From assembly GCA_030684555.1 (NCBI GenBank), contig JAUXVN010000112.1, forward strand, positions 62,001 through 126,000: a stretch of 64,000 nucleotides of DNA, written 5' to 3'. Positions 33,778-43,864 of the stretch are shown in pieces; positions within the stretch are counted from its first letter, which is position 1; each line of letters opens with the position of its first letter. This DNA comes from Ignavibacteria bacterium (GTDB lineage: Bacteria; Bacteroidota; Ignavibacteria; Ignavibacteriales; Ignavibacteriaceae). Below the pieces are notes generated by a model. It was not told the DNA's origin and made no database searches. It was given only the letters and a program-made list of their open reading frames with translations. The position numbers were made by a program, and so were the translations under genes.

Positions 33778-35463
33778 TCAATTAAACTCTTCACCCCCTA
33801 ATTCTTCTTTAATTGCGATAATCAATGGATCATCATCAGCGGATTTATCAAATTGAATTTTAGGGATTGTAACTGAAGAATTAGCAACTTCATTACTGAA
33901 TGAACTAACAATATTTCCCTCAACAAAGTTTAAATGAAATTTTTTACCAAAATGTTCAATTATCTTCTTATCAAAATATTCCTGGTGAGTTGAATACATT
34001 ACTTTTCCCGAATCATCTCCGAATTGTACATTAATCCTATTTCTATCAACTCCAATTGGAGAAAGTTTACTTACCATCGGACCAAGAACAAGAGCTTTTT
34101 CTGAATTGATCGATTTAACAAAACCTTCCCATTTTTTAATTACACTTTCAAAATTGAAAAGTGAATCAGGTTCATTTATAGTTGACTTTTGAATCGGTTT
34201 AATCTCTCTTTTTTCTTCTTGTTTAACCTCCGTTGATTGCTGATAGAAATTTCGATTATCGCTGACGGTAGAAGTTTCTAATTCTGTTTTTTTAGAAGAA
34301 GGTTTTAAAACTTTTTCTGATTTTACCTCAGGTTCATCAATATCAATATTCGAGAGGAGTGAAGAAATTGTAATACTTCTTTCAAGCCCGATAATATGAC
34401 AAAGAGCAACCTCAATTTTCAATTTGTGGTTTTGAGAAAAACGTAATTCCGATTGTAAATTATTCAAATAACTTAATATTCTTAGAAGGTCACTTTCGGT
34501 AAAACTTTTTTGGTAGTTCAAATATGCCTGATTGTAAACCTCTGATGTTTCAATAAAATCAGTAGTTCCCGAAACAACTACAGTCATAATATTTCTGAAA
34601 TGCTCAACCAAACCTTCGGTAAAATCGATAAAGTTCCAACCATTATCATAATTTAATTTTGATACTGAAAATGGAATCGAATAATCTTTCTGAAGAATTG
34701 CATCCGATATTTTAAAATAGACTTCATCATCAATTAGATTTAAGATTTTTACGACAGTCTCATAATCTACTGTATCACCGCAAAATGCAACCGCTTGATC
34801 GAAAAAACTTTCTGCATCACGAAGACCACCATCAGCTTTTTTTGCAATAATTGTTAAAGTTTTATCGTCAATTTTGATACCTTCTTTATTGGCAATTTCC
34901 TGTAATAGAGTTTTAGTAATAGTTAGATTTATTCTTCTGAAATCATATCGTTGACATCGTGAAATAATTGTAGAAGGCACCTTCTGAATATCTGTAGTTG
35001 CAAAAATAAATACTGTATGGGACGGTGGTTCTTCTAATGTTTTTAAAAAAGCGTTAAACGAATCCTTAGTCAACATGTGAACTTCATCTATGATATAAAC
35101 TTTATACTTCCCTTTTGTTGGAGAATATTTTACAGATTCGCGCAACATTCTAATTTCGTCTATACCACGATTAGAGGCTGCATCAATTTCAATAATATCC
35201 ATTAATTGAGAAGATTGGATTGATAAACACATTTCGCATTTATTACATGGTTCAAAATCTTGAGGGTTTAGACAATTAAGTGATTTTGCTAATATTCTTG
35301 CAGAGGTTGTTTTTCCTACTCCGCGTGGACCCGTAAAAAGATAAGCATGAGCTACTCTTCCACTTTTGAGTGAATTGATTAAGGTTGTAGTAATATGTTC
35401 CTGCCCAACAACTTCATCAAAACGTTGTGGTCTGTATTTCCGAGCAGTGACTAAAAAAGCCAT
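33778..35463 (-). CDS. dnaX: DNA polymerase III subunit gamma/tau
   Basis: Clamp-loader ATPase of 561 residues. Walker A GPRGVGKTTSAR is at about 45-56, the zinc module uses the four cysteines between CLNPQ and CEMC (about 65-82), Walker B is IIDEVHML (about 123-130), and the SRC sensor 1 region is TIISRCQRYDF. Domain III ends near residue 370 and is followed by a low-complexity charged linker (375-425) and a C-terminal tau-like domain. An A7 run encodes Lys391-Lys392 at the start of the linker. A -1 slip there would stop after 10 more codons, giving a product of about 402 residues. It follows the fRMsr gene by 11 bp. Confidence 0.95.
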   Translation of the reverse strand: MAFLVTARKYRPQRFDEVVGQEHITTTLINSLKSGRVAHAYLFTGPRGVGKTTSARILAKSLNCLNPQDFEPCNKCEMCLSIQSSQLMDIIEIDAASNRGIDEIRMLRESVKYSPTKGKYKVYIIDEVHMLTKDSFNAFLKTLEEPPSHTVFIFATTDIQKVPSTIISRCQRYDFRRINLTITKTLLQEIANKEGIKIDDKTLTIIAKKADGGLRDAESFFDQAVAFCGDTVDYETVVKILNLIDDEVYFKISDAILQKDYSIPFSVSKLNYDNGWNFIDFTEGLVEHFRNIMTVVVSGTTDFIETSEVYNQAYLNYQKSFTESDLLRILSYLNNLQSELRFSQNHKLKIEVALCHIIGLERSITISSLLSNIDIDEPEVKSEKVLKPSSKKTELETSTVSDNRNFYQQSTEVKQEEKREIKPIQKSTINEPDSLFNFESVIKKWEGFVKSINSEKALVLGPMVSKLSPIGVDRNRINVQFGDDSGKVMYSTHQEYFDKKIIEHFGKKFHLNFVEGNIVSSFSNEVANSSVTIPKIQFDKSADDDPLIIAIKEELGGEEFN

Positions 35464-35474
35464 TTTGAATTTCC

Positions 35475-35957
35475 TTAAAAGATTTCGTTAACTAAATAAT
35501 CGACCAGTTCTTCTAATTGAGTTAAATCAGTATTATCAAAGGTATTATATTCATAACTATCAATATCCAACACACCTAAAATACCTTCGTCATCAAAAAG
35601 TGGGATGACAATTTCAGACTTGGTTTGAGTATCACATGTAATATGTCCTTCAAATTCATTTACATCGGGGACGATTAAACTCTCCATTTTTTCTGCAGCA
35701 AATCCGCAAACGCCTTTACCAATTTCAATCTTCGTACAGGCAACTTTTCCTTGGAATGGACCGAGAAAAAGTTTTTCACCATCAAACATATAAAAGCCAA
35801 CCCAACTGAATTTGGGAAAAGATTCCTTTAAAGCGGCAGTGACATTTGCCAAATTAGAGATTAAACTATCTTCAGCATCCAGCAAATTTTTAATTTGTGG
35901 AAATAAGGATTCATAAATTTCTTTTTTACTACCACCACTAACTTTTATTTGATTCAT
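35475..35957 (-). CDS. msrC: Free methionine-(R)-sulfoxide reductase (GAF domain, fRMsr)
   Basis: GAF-domain enzyme that reduces free methionine R-sulfoxide, 160 residues. The three cysteines of the family are all present in their usual context: one in the KVACTKI segment, one in GKGVCGFAA, and one in HITCDTQTKSEIV, with the WVGFYM start of the fold upstream. I chose the ATG at 35957, which leaves 4 bp to the end of lon. The open frame runs back to 35999 and would overlap lon, but the first 14 residues do not belong to the fold. It is placed in a lon-msrC-dnaX transcript, which suggests a stress-linked role beside Lon. Confidence 0.9.
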   Translation of the reverse strand: MNQIKVSGGSKKEIYESLFPQIKNLLDAEDSLISNLANVTAALKESFPKFSWVGFYMFDGEKLFLGPFQGKVACTKIEIGKGVCGFAAEKMESLIVPDVNEFEGHITCDTQTKSEIVIPLFDDEGILGVLDIDSYEYNTFDNTDLTQLEELVDYLVNEIF

Positions 35958-35961
35958 TTTG

Positions 35962-38424
35962 TTATTTCTTCTTTCTTTTAGATGCTGATTTGATAACACT
36001 TCTCGACCTTACTTTTTTAGTTATATCTTCAAAAGCATATGGAATTGCCTCTTCGACTGTGGAAATTGGAATGATTCTTAAACCGTCAGTGACAGCCGCT
36101 TGAATTTCTTTCAAATCTGATTCATTCTCTCTCGGAATTAAAACCGTATTTATTTCATTTCTTTTAGCAGCTAATAGCTTTTCTGTCAGACCGCCAATAG
36201 CTAAAACCTTTCCTCTCAATGTTATTTCACCTGTCATTGCAACATCACCGCGTGTTGGTTTTCCGGTGATAGCTGAAAGCATTGCTAAAGTCATTGCAAC
36301 ACCTGCCGAAGGTCCATCTTTCGGTATCGCCCCCTCAGGAAGATGAATATGAATCTCTTTCCCTTTGAAAAAATTCTCTTCAATATGTAATTTTTTTGCG
36401 TTTGATCTCAGATAACTTAAAGCAGCTTGTGCAGATTCTTTCATAACATTTCCGATTTGCCCTGTGAGCGTAAGTTTTTCGGAACCACTCATTACTGAAA
36501 CATCAACAACAAGTAATTCACCTCCTACGCTTGTCCATGCGAGACCGGTAATGCTTCCTACCCTGTTCGATTTATCAAACTTACTATTTTTATATTTCGA
36601 AACACCGAGATATTTTTCGATATCTACTTCATCAACTACGAATTCTTTTTTCTTTTTCTTAACCGAGCCATTCTGAGAATCTCTGAGTACAATCTCTTTA
36701 GCAAGCTTGCGACAGATTGATGCAAGTTCTCTCTCAAGGTTTCTTACTCCCGCCTCACGTGTATAGTGAGTAATAATCTTTCTGATTGCTTCATCATTGA
36801 ATTTTACATTTTTATTATCAAGTCCGTGTGCTTTGATTTGCTTTGGCATAATATGTCTTTTAGCAATTTCTATTTTATCATACTCAAGGTATCCGGATAA
36901 TTCAATTATTTCCATACGATCCTGTAGAGGAGCAGGAATTGAATATCTCACATTTGCGGTTGTTATGAACATCACTTGTGATAAATCATAATCGACTTCA
37001 AGGTAATGATCTTGAAATGTATTGTTTTGTTCGGGGTCCAGAACTTCTAACATTGCAGATGATGGATCACCTCGAAAATCAGCACTAAGTTTATCTATTT
37101 CATCAAGCAGGATAACAGGGTTGATTGTTGATGCTCTTTTCATTGATTGAATAATTTTCCCCGGCATTGAACCGATATATGTTCTTCGATGACCTCTAAT
37201 TTCGGCTTCATCACGAACTCCACCTAAGCTTATTCGAACAAATTCCCGGCCAAGTGCACGAGCTATTGATCTTCCTAAAGACGTTTTACCAACCCCGGGA
37301 GGTCCAACAAAACACAAAATTTGTCCCCGTATTTGTTTAACCAAATTTAGAACCGCAATGTGTTCAATAATTCTTTCCTTCGGTTTCTCTAATCCGAAAT
37401 GATCCTGATCTAAAATTGTTTGAACATGTTTAATTTCAAGATTATCGTTCGATTTTTTGTTCCAGGGTACATCAAGTAACCAATCCAAATAATTTCGAAT
37501 AACTGTAAACTCAGGAGATAGTGTAGGAATTTTCTTTAGTTTGTTTAATTCCTCTATAGCTTTTTCATTAGCCATTTTCGGCATTTTTGCTTTTTTAATT
37601 CGATCTTTTAATTTTAAATATTCGGGTGAACCATCGTCTTCCTCACCTAATTCATCCTGAAGAATTTTAATCTGTTCTTGAATTATAAATTTTCTTTGAG
37701 TTTTAGCAATGTTGTCCTGTACTTTATTATCAATCTCTTTTTCGATTTTCAGAATATCAATTTCAGAATTTAAGAGTGCAATAATCTCATAATACTGTTC
37801 CTTAATTGTGAACTTTTGAAGGATTTTCTGTTTCGTTTCAATCGATTGATTAATATTAGCTGCTGCATAAAACAATTTTCTGTCTGGTTCTTCAATGCTG
37901 TCAAACGCAACAATAGCTTCTGAAGGAATATTTCTGTTAATCTTAACGTAGTCTTTGAAAAGATGAACCATTTGTCTAATCAATGCATTCATTTCATGAT
38001 CGTTTTCCGGCATTGATACAATAGTTTCAATCTCAGCTTCAAAAAATTCTTTTCTCTCTGTAAACTCAGTTATTTTGCCATGAAGGACACCATCCACCAA
38101 AATTTTTAAAAGTCCATTCGGTAGTTTCAAGATTTGAACAATTTTGGCAATAGTTCCCTCGAAATAAATATCTGCTTTTTTGGGATCTTCAAGATTTGAT
38201 TTTTTCTGGGTAGCAAGGAAAATATATTTTCCGTTATCAAGTGCATAGTTAGCAGCTCTAATCGATTGTTCTCTCCCAACGAGAACAGGAAAAATCATGT
38301 ACGGGAAAATTACAATATCTCTTAAAGGCAGTACCGGAAGTATCGCTGGTATATCTTCTATTAAAGTTTTTTCTTGATGTTTTTCTTCGGTTTGAATAGC
38401 CACGAAATCCTCTTTCTGAAACAT
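35962..38424 (-). CDS. lon: ATP-dependent protease Lon
   Basis: Cytoplasmic AAA+ protease of 820 residues. The LON substrate-binding domain (about 28-230: LPVLPLRDIVIFPYMIFP) is followed by a coiled region, the AAA+ module with Walker A GPPGVGKTSLG (about 369-379) and Walker B LLDEIDKL, and the protease domain with the catalytic Ser in PKDGPSAG (about 692-699) and Lys about 43 residues later (TLRGKVLAIGG). A lysine- and arginine-rich tail ends the protein. It is the first gene of the lon-msrC-dnaX unit. No heat-shock inverted repeat (CIRCE) was seen upstream. Confidence 0.97.
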   Translation of the reverse strand: MFQKEDFVAIQTEEKHQEKTLIEDIPAILPVLPLRDIVIFPYMIFPVLVGREQSIRAANYALDNGKYIFLATQKKSNLEDPKKADIYFEGTIAKIVQILKLPNGLLKILVDGVLHGKITEFTERKEFFEAEIETIVSMPENDHEMNALIRQMVHLFKDYVKINRNIPSEAIVAFDSIEEPDRKLFYAAANINQSIETKQKILQKFTIKEQYYEIIALLNSEIDILKIEKEIDNKVQDNIAKTQRKFIIQEQIKILQDELGEEDDGSPEYLKLKDRIKKAKMPKMANEKAIEELNKLKKIPTLSPEFTVIRNYLDWLLDVPWNKKSNDNLEIKHVQTILDQDHFGLEKPKERIIEHIAVLNLVKQIRGQILCFVGPPGVGKTSLGRSIARALGREFVRISLGGVRDEAEIRGHRRTYIGSMPGKIIQSMKRASTINPVILLDEIDKLSADFRGDPSSAMLEVLDPEQNNTFQDHYLEVDYDLSQVMFITTANVRYSIPAPLQDRMEIIELSGYLEYDKIEIAKRHIMPKQIKAHGLDNKNVKFNDEAIRKIITHYTREAGVRNLERELASICRKLAKEIVLRDSQNGSVKKKKKEFVVDEVDIEKYLGVSKYKNSKFDKSNRVGSITGLAWTSVGGELLVVDVSVMSGSEKLTLTGQIGNVMKESAQAALSYLRSNAKKLHIEENFFKGKEIHIHLPEGAIPKDGPSAGVAMTLAMLSAITGKPTRGDVAMTGEITLRGKVLAIGGLTEKLLAAKRNEINTVLIPRENESDLKEIQAAVTDGLRIIPISTVEEAIPYAFEDITKKVRSRSVIKSASKRKKK

Positions 38425-38530
38425 ATTTTATCTAAATTAATATAACTTTAAATATAATAAAAAAGGAGAGAGTCATTCAAGGCACTTTGACTGGAATTCT
38501 AAAAGATTCAAACAAACTAAAACGGCTAAT

Positions 38531-41500
38531 TTATGCGGGTAGATACTTGCGCTTTAATTGTCCTAATTCAATTATAACTTTTAAGAAAAGTTCTTCTAAT
38601 TCAACATACATCTGATGTGCTCCATCAGTTGTTCCCGATTTACCAATCTGCTCCAGATCAGAGGAAATTTGGTAAATACGCTCTATTCCGAGCATAACAC
38701 TACTTCCCTTCAATTTATGTGATACAAATGCAAGATCCCTCGCACTTTGATTTTCAATTGACTCACGAATCTTTAGTAACATTTTTGGGGTTTCAACAAT
38801 ATAAATATCTATCAATTCAGCAAAGAATTCAAGATCTTCTTCTGACTGTAAATCTTTAAAGAAGGATATTTTTGATTCATCGATAAACTTTGTGGGAAGT
38901 TTATCCATTTGGAGAGATTCAATAATATTCTGTTTATGTGAATATATTTTTTGACCCCATTTGGAGAGCATTTCCTGCAGTTCCTCAATACGTACGGGTT
39001 TACCTAAATAATCATTCATACCAGCAGCCAAACAAAGTTCCCGATCTCCCTGCATGGCGTTTGCAGTCATTGCAATAATTATCGGTCTTCTACCTTCAGG
39101 AATTTCTTCTACAATTATTCTGGAAGCTTCCAATCCGTCCAGTTCCGGCATATGCACGTCCATGAAAACAATATCATAATTAATTGTTTTAACAGCTTCG
39201 ACAGCCTCAAGCCCATTACTTGCAATATCAGATCTAAATCCGAGTTTTTCTAAAATTCGTGAAGCAACTTTTTGGTTAATAACATTATCTTCTGCGAGTA
39301 ATATTCTGAGAGGATATTTTTCAGCAAGATTTTTATCAATTGTTAATGATCTCTCGTGACGCGGTTTGTATTGAACATGTCCACCTAAAACGACAGAGAT
39401 TGCATCTAATAATTGAGACTGTTTTACAGGTTTGAAGATGTATTTTGATATTTTCAGTTTCTCAATAACAGAATCATCTTCTTTTCTTCCCATTGAAGTT
39501 AGTATTATTATAGGAAGATTTTCACCAACTGGTAACTTTCTAATTTCAGTGGTGAGATCTATTCCACTAAGGTCAGGCATTTGATAGTCAAGAATGGCTA
39601 GATCATATTTAGTCCCATCGCTTACCGTCTTTAGGGCTTCAAGTGGTTTCTCAAAAAGAATTGGAACCATTCCCCAATTTTTAGTTTGTATCTCTAAGAT
39701 TCTTCTATTTGTTGAGTTATCATCAACAACTAATACTTTTTTCCCTTCAAGTTGTGAGATAACCCCTTTAACAAATATTCTTGGCAATGCGGGTACTGTT
39801 TCGGCAACTATGGTAAAATGGAAAGTTGATCCTTTGCCGGGAACACTTTCAACCCACATATTACCTCCCATAAGTTCAGTTAATCTTTTTGAGATAACCA
39901 AACCTAAACCGGTTCCTCCATATATTCTTGTTGTTGAAGAATCTACTTGGCTAAAAGGTTGAAATAATCTATTGAGTTTATCTTCTGGAATTCCGATCCC
40001 CGTATCCTTCACAGAGAAAGTAATTTTGTTAAAATTATTTTCAACCGGAGTCGATTTAACTTCAATAAATACTTCACCTGTCTCTGTAAACTTAATTGCA
40101 TTATTAACGAGGTTAGTTAATATCTGTCTTAATCTTGTTACATCACCTTTAATTGTACCGGGAGTGTTTGCTCTTAAAAGATATAGTAGATCAATCCCCT
40201 TTTCTGCTGCTTTTGAAGCAAGTAAATCAAGAGCATCTTCTATACATTCTCTTATTTCAAATGGTTGACTTTCGAGGTCTAATTTTTCAGATTCAATTTT
40301 GGAGAAATCTAATATATCATTAATAATAACTAATAATTGTTCTCCTGAAAGACGTATTGTTTCAACAAATTCTCTTTGAATTTCGCTAAGTTGAGAATCG
40401 AGTAAAAGTCCGGTCATCCCTATAACCGCATTCATGGGGGTACGAATCTCATGACTCATTAGTGCAAGAAATTCACTTTTTGCTTTTGCAGCTTGATGTG
40501 CTTGTTTAAGAGCTATATCTAATTCACTATTTTTTTCTATTAATTTTGACTGAGCTGCTTTTCGGTTTACTGCTCCGCCAATACTTGAAGCAATAGTCTC
40601 AAGCACTTGTTTATCATTTGTTGTCCAATTTCTAGGTTTTTTACATGCATCGAATCCAAGGAATCCCCAAAACTGACCACTAAAAATTATTGGCGCCAAT
40701 AAAATGGATTTAATGTCTGAATCGATAAAAGATTTGATTTGTTCTTCACTCATATCTTCAATGTTGAGATGAAGCATTTCACCTTTGCTCAATTTTTCAT
40801 ACATTGCTACCGCTTCAAAACGGCTGTAGGGAATTACCTCACCCTGCCAAACATCAAGTTGTAGAATTGTCCCTTCATTTGCCCATTCATATCTTTCGAT
40901 AAGGCAATCATTTCCTTTGAAGGGAATATTCTCATAAATATAAACACGATCAACTTCTGTGGACTCACCTAATATTTTTAGAACTTTTTCAGCCGCAACA
41001 TCAAAATCATCCTCACTAATTAATATTTTTGAAGCTTCAGCAATTCCTTCAAGTATTTTATCTTTTTTCTTTAACTCTAATTCAGATTTTTTTCTTTCTG
41101 AGACGTCTCTAAAAATGCTCAGAATTAGTTCAGAAAAATTTCCTATTGAGAGTTTGGAATTAGTTATTTCGAAATATTTCTTGTCCCCTGATTTAAGCGA
41201 TAAGTAGGTTTCATATTTTTGAGTTATCTTATTTGTTTGGTAGTTTATTTTATATCTTTCAAGAATACCGGAGCTAATTTCTTCTGCATATGATTCAACA
41301 AAACTATTTCCGATTATATCTTCTTTTGGCTGCATTACCATTTCTGCATAAGCGGAATTACACAAATGAACTTTTCCTTCACTATCAATAATTCGCATTC
41401 CATCGCTTGATTTTTCCCAGACCTCTCTAAAAAAAAGTTCTGAGGATCGCAGTGATTCTTCAACTTGAATCCGGCTGCTAATATCACGCATTGTTCCCTG

Positions 41501-42145
41501 ACCAACATACTTCCCATCAATTTCAATAAGCATCGCATTGATCTCAACATCCAAAAAAGTCCCATCTTTTTTAATGATTTGAGTGCGATATTCTTTTAGA
41601 GTTTTTGCTTTGAAGAATTGAGTTATGATGGTGAGTGTATCACGCATTTTATCTTTTGGAATAAAATTTATTAGCGATTTACCAATAACTTCAGAAACTT
41701 GATAACCGAAAGTCATAAAAACTGATGGGCTTATGTAAAGCATTTTTCCGGTAGCTGATAACCTAAAGATTACATCAACTGAAGTTTCTATTAGAATATG
41801 AAAATCATCTTCTTTATTGAGAAGTGATTTGAATTCGGATTCTTTTTGTTTAAGGAGCGCTGTAAGTTTGGTAAATTCTTCAATAGAAACTGAATTAATG
41901 TCTTCCAAATCAGAATTGGAATCAGTTAAACATCTTCTTAACCCATTTAGAATATTTAGAATTTCCTTCTCTTTACTATATGAGTATTTAAAACCAACTT
42001 TTTTGTTTAAGGATCCTAAAAAATCAGAAATAAACGAAATCTGATCTTGGCTAAGTTCTGAAATATCAGATTTAATTAAATTCAAAAACTCAGTAGTTTC
42101 CGCGTCGGAAAATTCATTGATATTTCGGTTGATAGATGTTGACAT
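38531..42145 (-). CDS. Large hybrid histidine kinase (PAS-PAS-GAF-HK-REC-REC-HPt)
   Basis: Multidomain phosphorelay protein of about 1204 residues from ATG 42145; an earlier start at 42208 would add 21 hydrophobic residues. Domain order with rough positions: PAS (110-225), PAS (235-350), GAF (362-525), HisKA with MSHEIRTPMNAV (His about 563), HATPase_c (665-785), receiver 1 (800-915, acidic pair DD and DYQMPD), receiver 2 (943-1060, MDVHMPELDG), and an HPt domain with SHKLKGSS (His about 1137). No membrane helix is seen from the chosen start, so sensing is probably cytoplasmic. No partner regulator or obvious target gene is adjacent. It diverges from pruA. A BarA/GacS-like logic is plausible, but nothing shows the output. 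Confidence 0.92.
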   Translation of the reverse strand: MSTSINRNINEFSDAETTEFLNLIKSDISELSQDQISFISDFLGSLNKKVGFKYSYSKEKEILNILNGLRRCLTDSNSDLEDINSVSIEEFTKLTALLKQKESEFKSLLNKEDDFHILIETSVDVIFRLSATGKMLYISPSVFMTFGYQVSEVIGKSLINFIPKDKMRDTLTIITQFFKAKTLKEYRTQIIKKDGTFLDVEINAMLIEIDGKYVGQGTMRDISSRIQVEESLRSSELFFREVWEKSSDGMRIIDSEGKVHLCNSAYAEMVMQPKEDIIGNSFVESYAEEISSGILERYKINYQTNKITQKYETYLSLKSGDKKYFEITNSKLSIGNFSELILSIFRDVSERKKSELELKKKDKILEGIAEASKILISEDDFDVAAEKVLKILGESTEVDRVYIYENIPFKGNDCLIERYEWANEGTILQLDVWQGEVIPYSRFEAVAMYEKLSKGEMLHLNIEDMSEEQIKSFIDSDIKSILLAPIIFSGQFWGFLGFDACKKPRNWTTNDKQVLETIASSIGGAVNRKAAQSKLIEKNSELDIALKQAHQAAKAKSEFLALMSHEIRTPMNAVIGMTGLLLDSQLSEIQREFVETIRLSGEQLLVIINDILDFSKIESEKLDLESQPFEIRECIEDALDLLASKAAEKGIDLLYLLRANTPGTIKGDVTRLRQILTNLVNNAIKFTETGEVFIEVKSTPVENNFNKITFSVKDTGIGIPEDKLNRLFQPFSQVDSSTTRIYGGTGLGLVISKRLTELMGGNMWVESVPGKGSTFHFTIVAETVPALPRIFVKGVISQLEGKKVLVVDDNSTNRRILEIQTKNWGMVPILFEKPLEALKTVSDGTKYDLAILDYQMPDLSGIDLTTEIRKLPVGENLPIIILTSMGRKEDDSVIEKLKISKYIFKPVKQSQLLDAISVVLGGHVQYKPRHERSLTIDKNLAEKYPLRILLAEDNVINQKVASRILEKLGFRSDIASNGLEAVEAVKTINYDIVFMDVHMPELDGLEASRIIVEEIPEGRRPIIIAMTANAMQGDRELCLAAGMNDYLGKPVRIEELQEMLSKWGQKIYSHKQNIIESLQMDKLPTKFIDESKISFFKDLQSEEDLEFFAELIDIYIVETPKMLLKIRESIENQSARDLAFVSHKLKGSSVMLGIERIYQISSDLEQIGKSGTTDGAHQMYVELEELFLKVIIELGQLKRKYLPA

Positions 42146-42284
42146 AACTTCATAATTTGTTAATAAGTTAATTGTACTCAAAATTAAGACTATATGACTA
42201 AATATCAAACCTTAAACGAAAATTGATATTCTTGATTAAAAAGAGTAATTTTTGCAACTCATTTTTTAAAATCAGGAGATCGAG

Positions 42285-43832
42285 ATGAAAATTAATCCAT
42301 TCCGAAATGAACAAATTATAGATTTTTCAAAAGCGAAAAATGTTCAACTTCAAAAAGAAGCAATTGATAAAGTAAGAAAAAAATTAGGTAAAACTTATGA
42401 ACTAATAATCGGCGGGAAAAAAGTTAGAACTGAAAAAACTTTTGGTTCTTTTAATCCTTCTAATAAAGATGAATTAATCGCAGCTTTCTATAAAGGGACA
42501 GCGGAATTAGCAGATAAAGCAATATTGGAGGCTGAAAAAGCGTTTCAAACTTGGCGTTATGTCCCGGCTGAACAAAGAGCAAATTTGCTTTTCAAAGCGG
42601 TTGAAATAGCAAGAAGACGAAGATTTGAAATTAATTCCTACATGATACTTGAAGCAGGTAAAAACTTTACAGAAGCTGATGCCGATACTGCTGAAGCGAT
42701 TGATTTTATTGAGTTTTATGCACGTGAAATGATTCGCTATGCTTCCAAGCAGCCTATTACTCCAATCAAAGGAGAAAAAAATGAACTTGTTTATATCCCA
42801 TTAGGAGTTGGAGTTGTGATTCCACCCTGGAATTTCCCCTTTGCCATTCTGGTTGGAATGTCATCAGCTGCTATTGTAACAGGTAATACCGTGGTTTTAA
42901 AACCATCAAGCGATGCACCAATGATGGGCAGGTTGTTTTATGAAATTATGGAAGAAGCCGGAATTCCAAAAGGTGTCCTTAACTTCTTACCCGGTTCCGG
43001 TGGTGAAGTTGGTGATACTCTTGTTGCTCATCCAAAAACAAGATTTATTTCGTTCACAGGTTCAATGGAAGTTGGAATTCATATTTATGAATTAGCTGCA
43101 AAAGTTCAACCCGGACAAATTTGGTTAAAACGTGTAGTAGCTGAAATGGGTGGAAAAGATAGTATCATTGTAGACAGTGAAACAAATATTGATGTTGCCG
43201 TAAAAGGTGTTGTTGCAGCAGCTTTTGGTTATCAGGGACAAAAATGTTCGGCATGTTCACGTGCAATTGTGGATCAATCAGTTTATAAAGAATTTGTAAC
43301 AAAACTGAAAGCTGAAGTTGAAAAAATTCAAATTGGACCAGGTGAAGAAAATTATTTTATGGGACCGGTAATTAATGAATCAGCAAGACAAAATACATTG
43401 GGCTATATTGAAATCGGGAAAAAGGAAGGTAAATTATTAAGCGGTGGAAGTATTGCTGAAGGTAATGGTTTTTATTTACAGCCAACTGTTTTTACAGATA
43501 TAAAACCAATGGCAAGACTTTCTCAAGAAGAAATTTTCGCTCCGGTTTTGGCTGTAATTAAAGCTAAAAACTTTGATGATGCATTAAAGATCGCTAATAA
43601 TACTAAGTTCGGTTTAACCGGTGCGGTTTACTCAAACAACCGAAAAAAATTAGATAAAGCAAAAAAAGAATTATTAATCGGTAATCTCTATTTTAATAGA
43701 AAATGTACCGGTGCATTAGTTGGTGTTCACCCATTTGGTGGATTCAATATGTCAGGCACCGATTCTAAAGCCGGTGGAAGAGATTATCTACTTCTCTTTT
43801 TACAAGCTAAATTAATGAGTGAAAAAGTTTAA
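42285..43832 (+). CDS. pruA: L-glutamate gamma-semialdehyde dehydrogenase (1-pyrroline-5-carboxylate dehydrogenase)
   Basis: NAD-dependent oxidation of glutamate semialdehyde to glutamate, the second step of proline breakdown. At 515 residues it matches the stand-alone RocA/PruA form rather than the bifunctional PutA. The catalytic Cys is in GQKCSACSRA (about 322-331), the general base Glu is in AEMGGKDS (about 286-293), and the PPWNFPFAI segment (about 183-191) lines the cofactor site. The start ATG has AGGAGA upstream. sucC follows 32 bp later on the same strand. No proline dehydrogenase gene is in the window. Confidence 0.94.
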   Translation: MKINPFRNEQIIDFSKAKNVQLQKEAIDKVRKKLGKTYELIIGGKKVRTEKTFGSFNPSNKDELIAAFYKGTAELADKAILEAEKAFQTWRYVPAEQRANLLFKAVEIARRRRFEINSYMILEAGKNFTEADADTAEAIDFIEFYAREMIRYASKQPITPIKGEKNELVYIPLGVGVVIPPWNFPFAILVGMSSAAIVTGNTVVLKPSSDAPMMGRLFYEIMEEAGIPKGVLNFLPGSGGEVGDTLVAHPKTRFISFTGSMEVGIHIYELAAKVQPGQIWLKRVVAEMGGKDSIIVDSETNIDVAVKGVVAAAFGYQGQKCSACSRAIVDQSVYKEFVTKLKAEVEKIQIGPGEENYFMGPVINESARQNTLGYIEIGKKEGKLLSGGSIAEGNGFYLQPTVFTDIKPMARLSQEEIFAPVLAVIKAKNFDDALKIANNTKFGLTGAVYSNNRKKLDKAKKELLIGNLYFNRKCTGALVGVHPFGGFNMSGTDSKAGGRDYLLLFLQAKLMSEKV

Positions 43833-43864
43833 TAAATAATAAATCAATTAACAAAGGAACTTGA

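Noticed and set aside
39594-40268. Two long plus-strand open frames opposite the hybrid kinase
   Set aside because: Both are antisense to the conserved HATPase and receiver regions of the large kinase.
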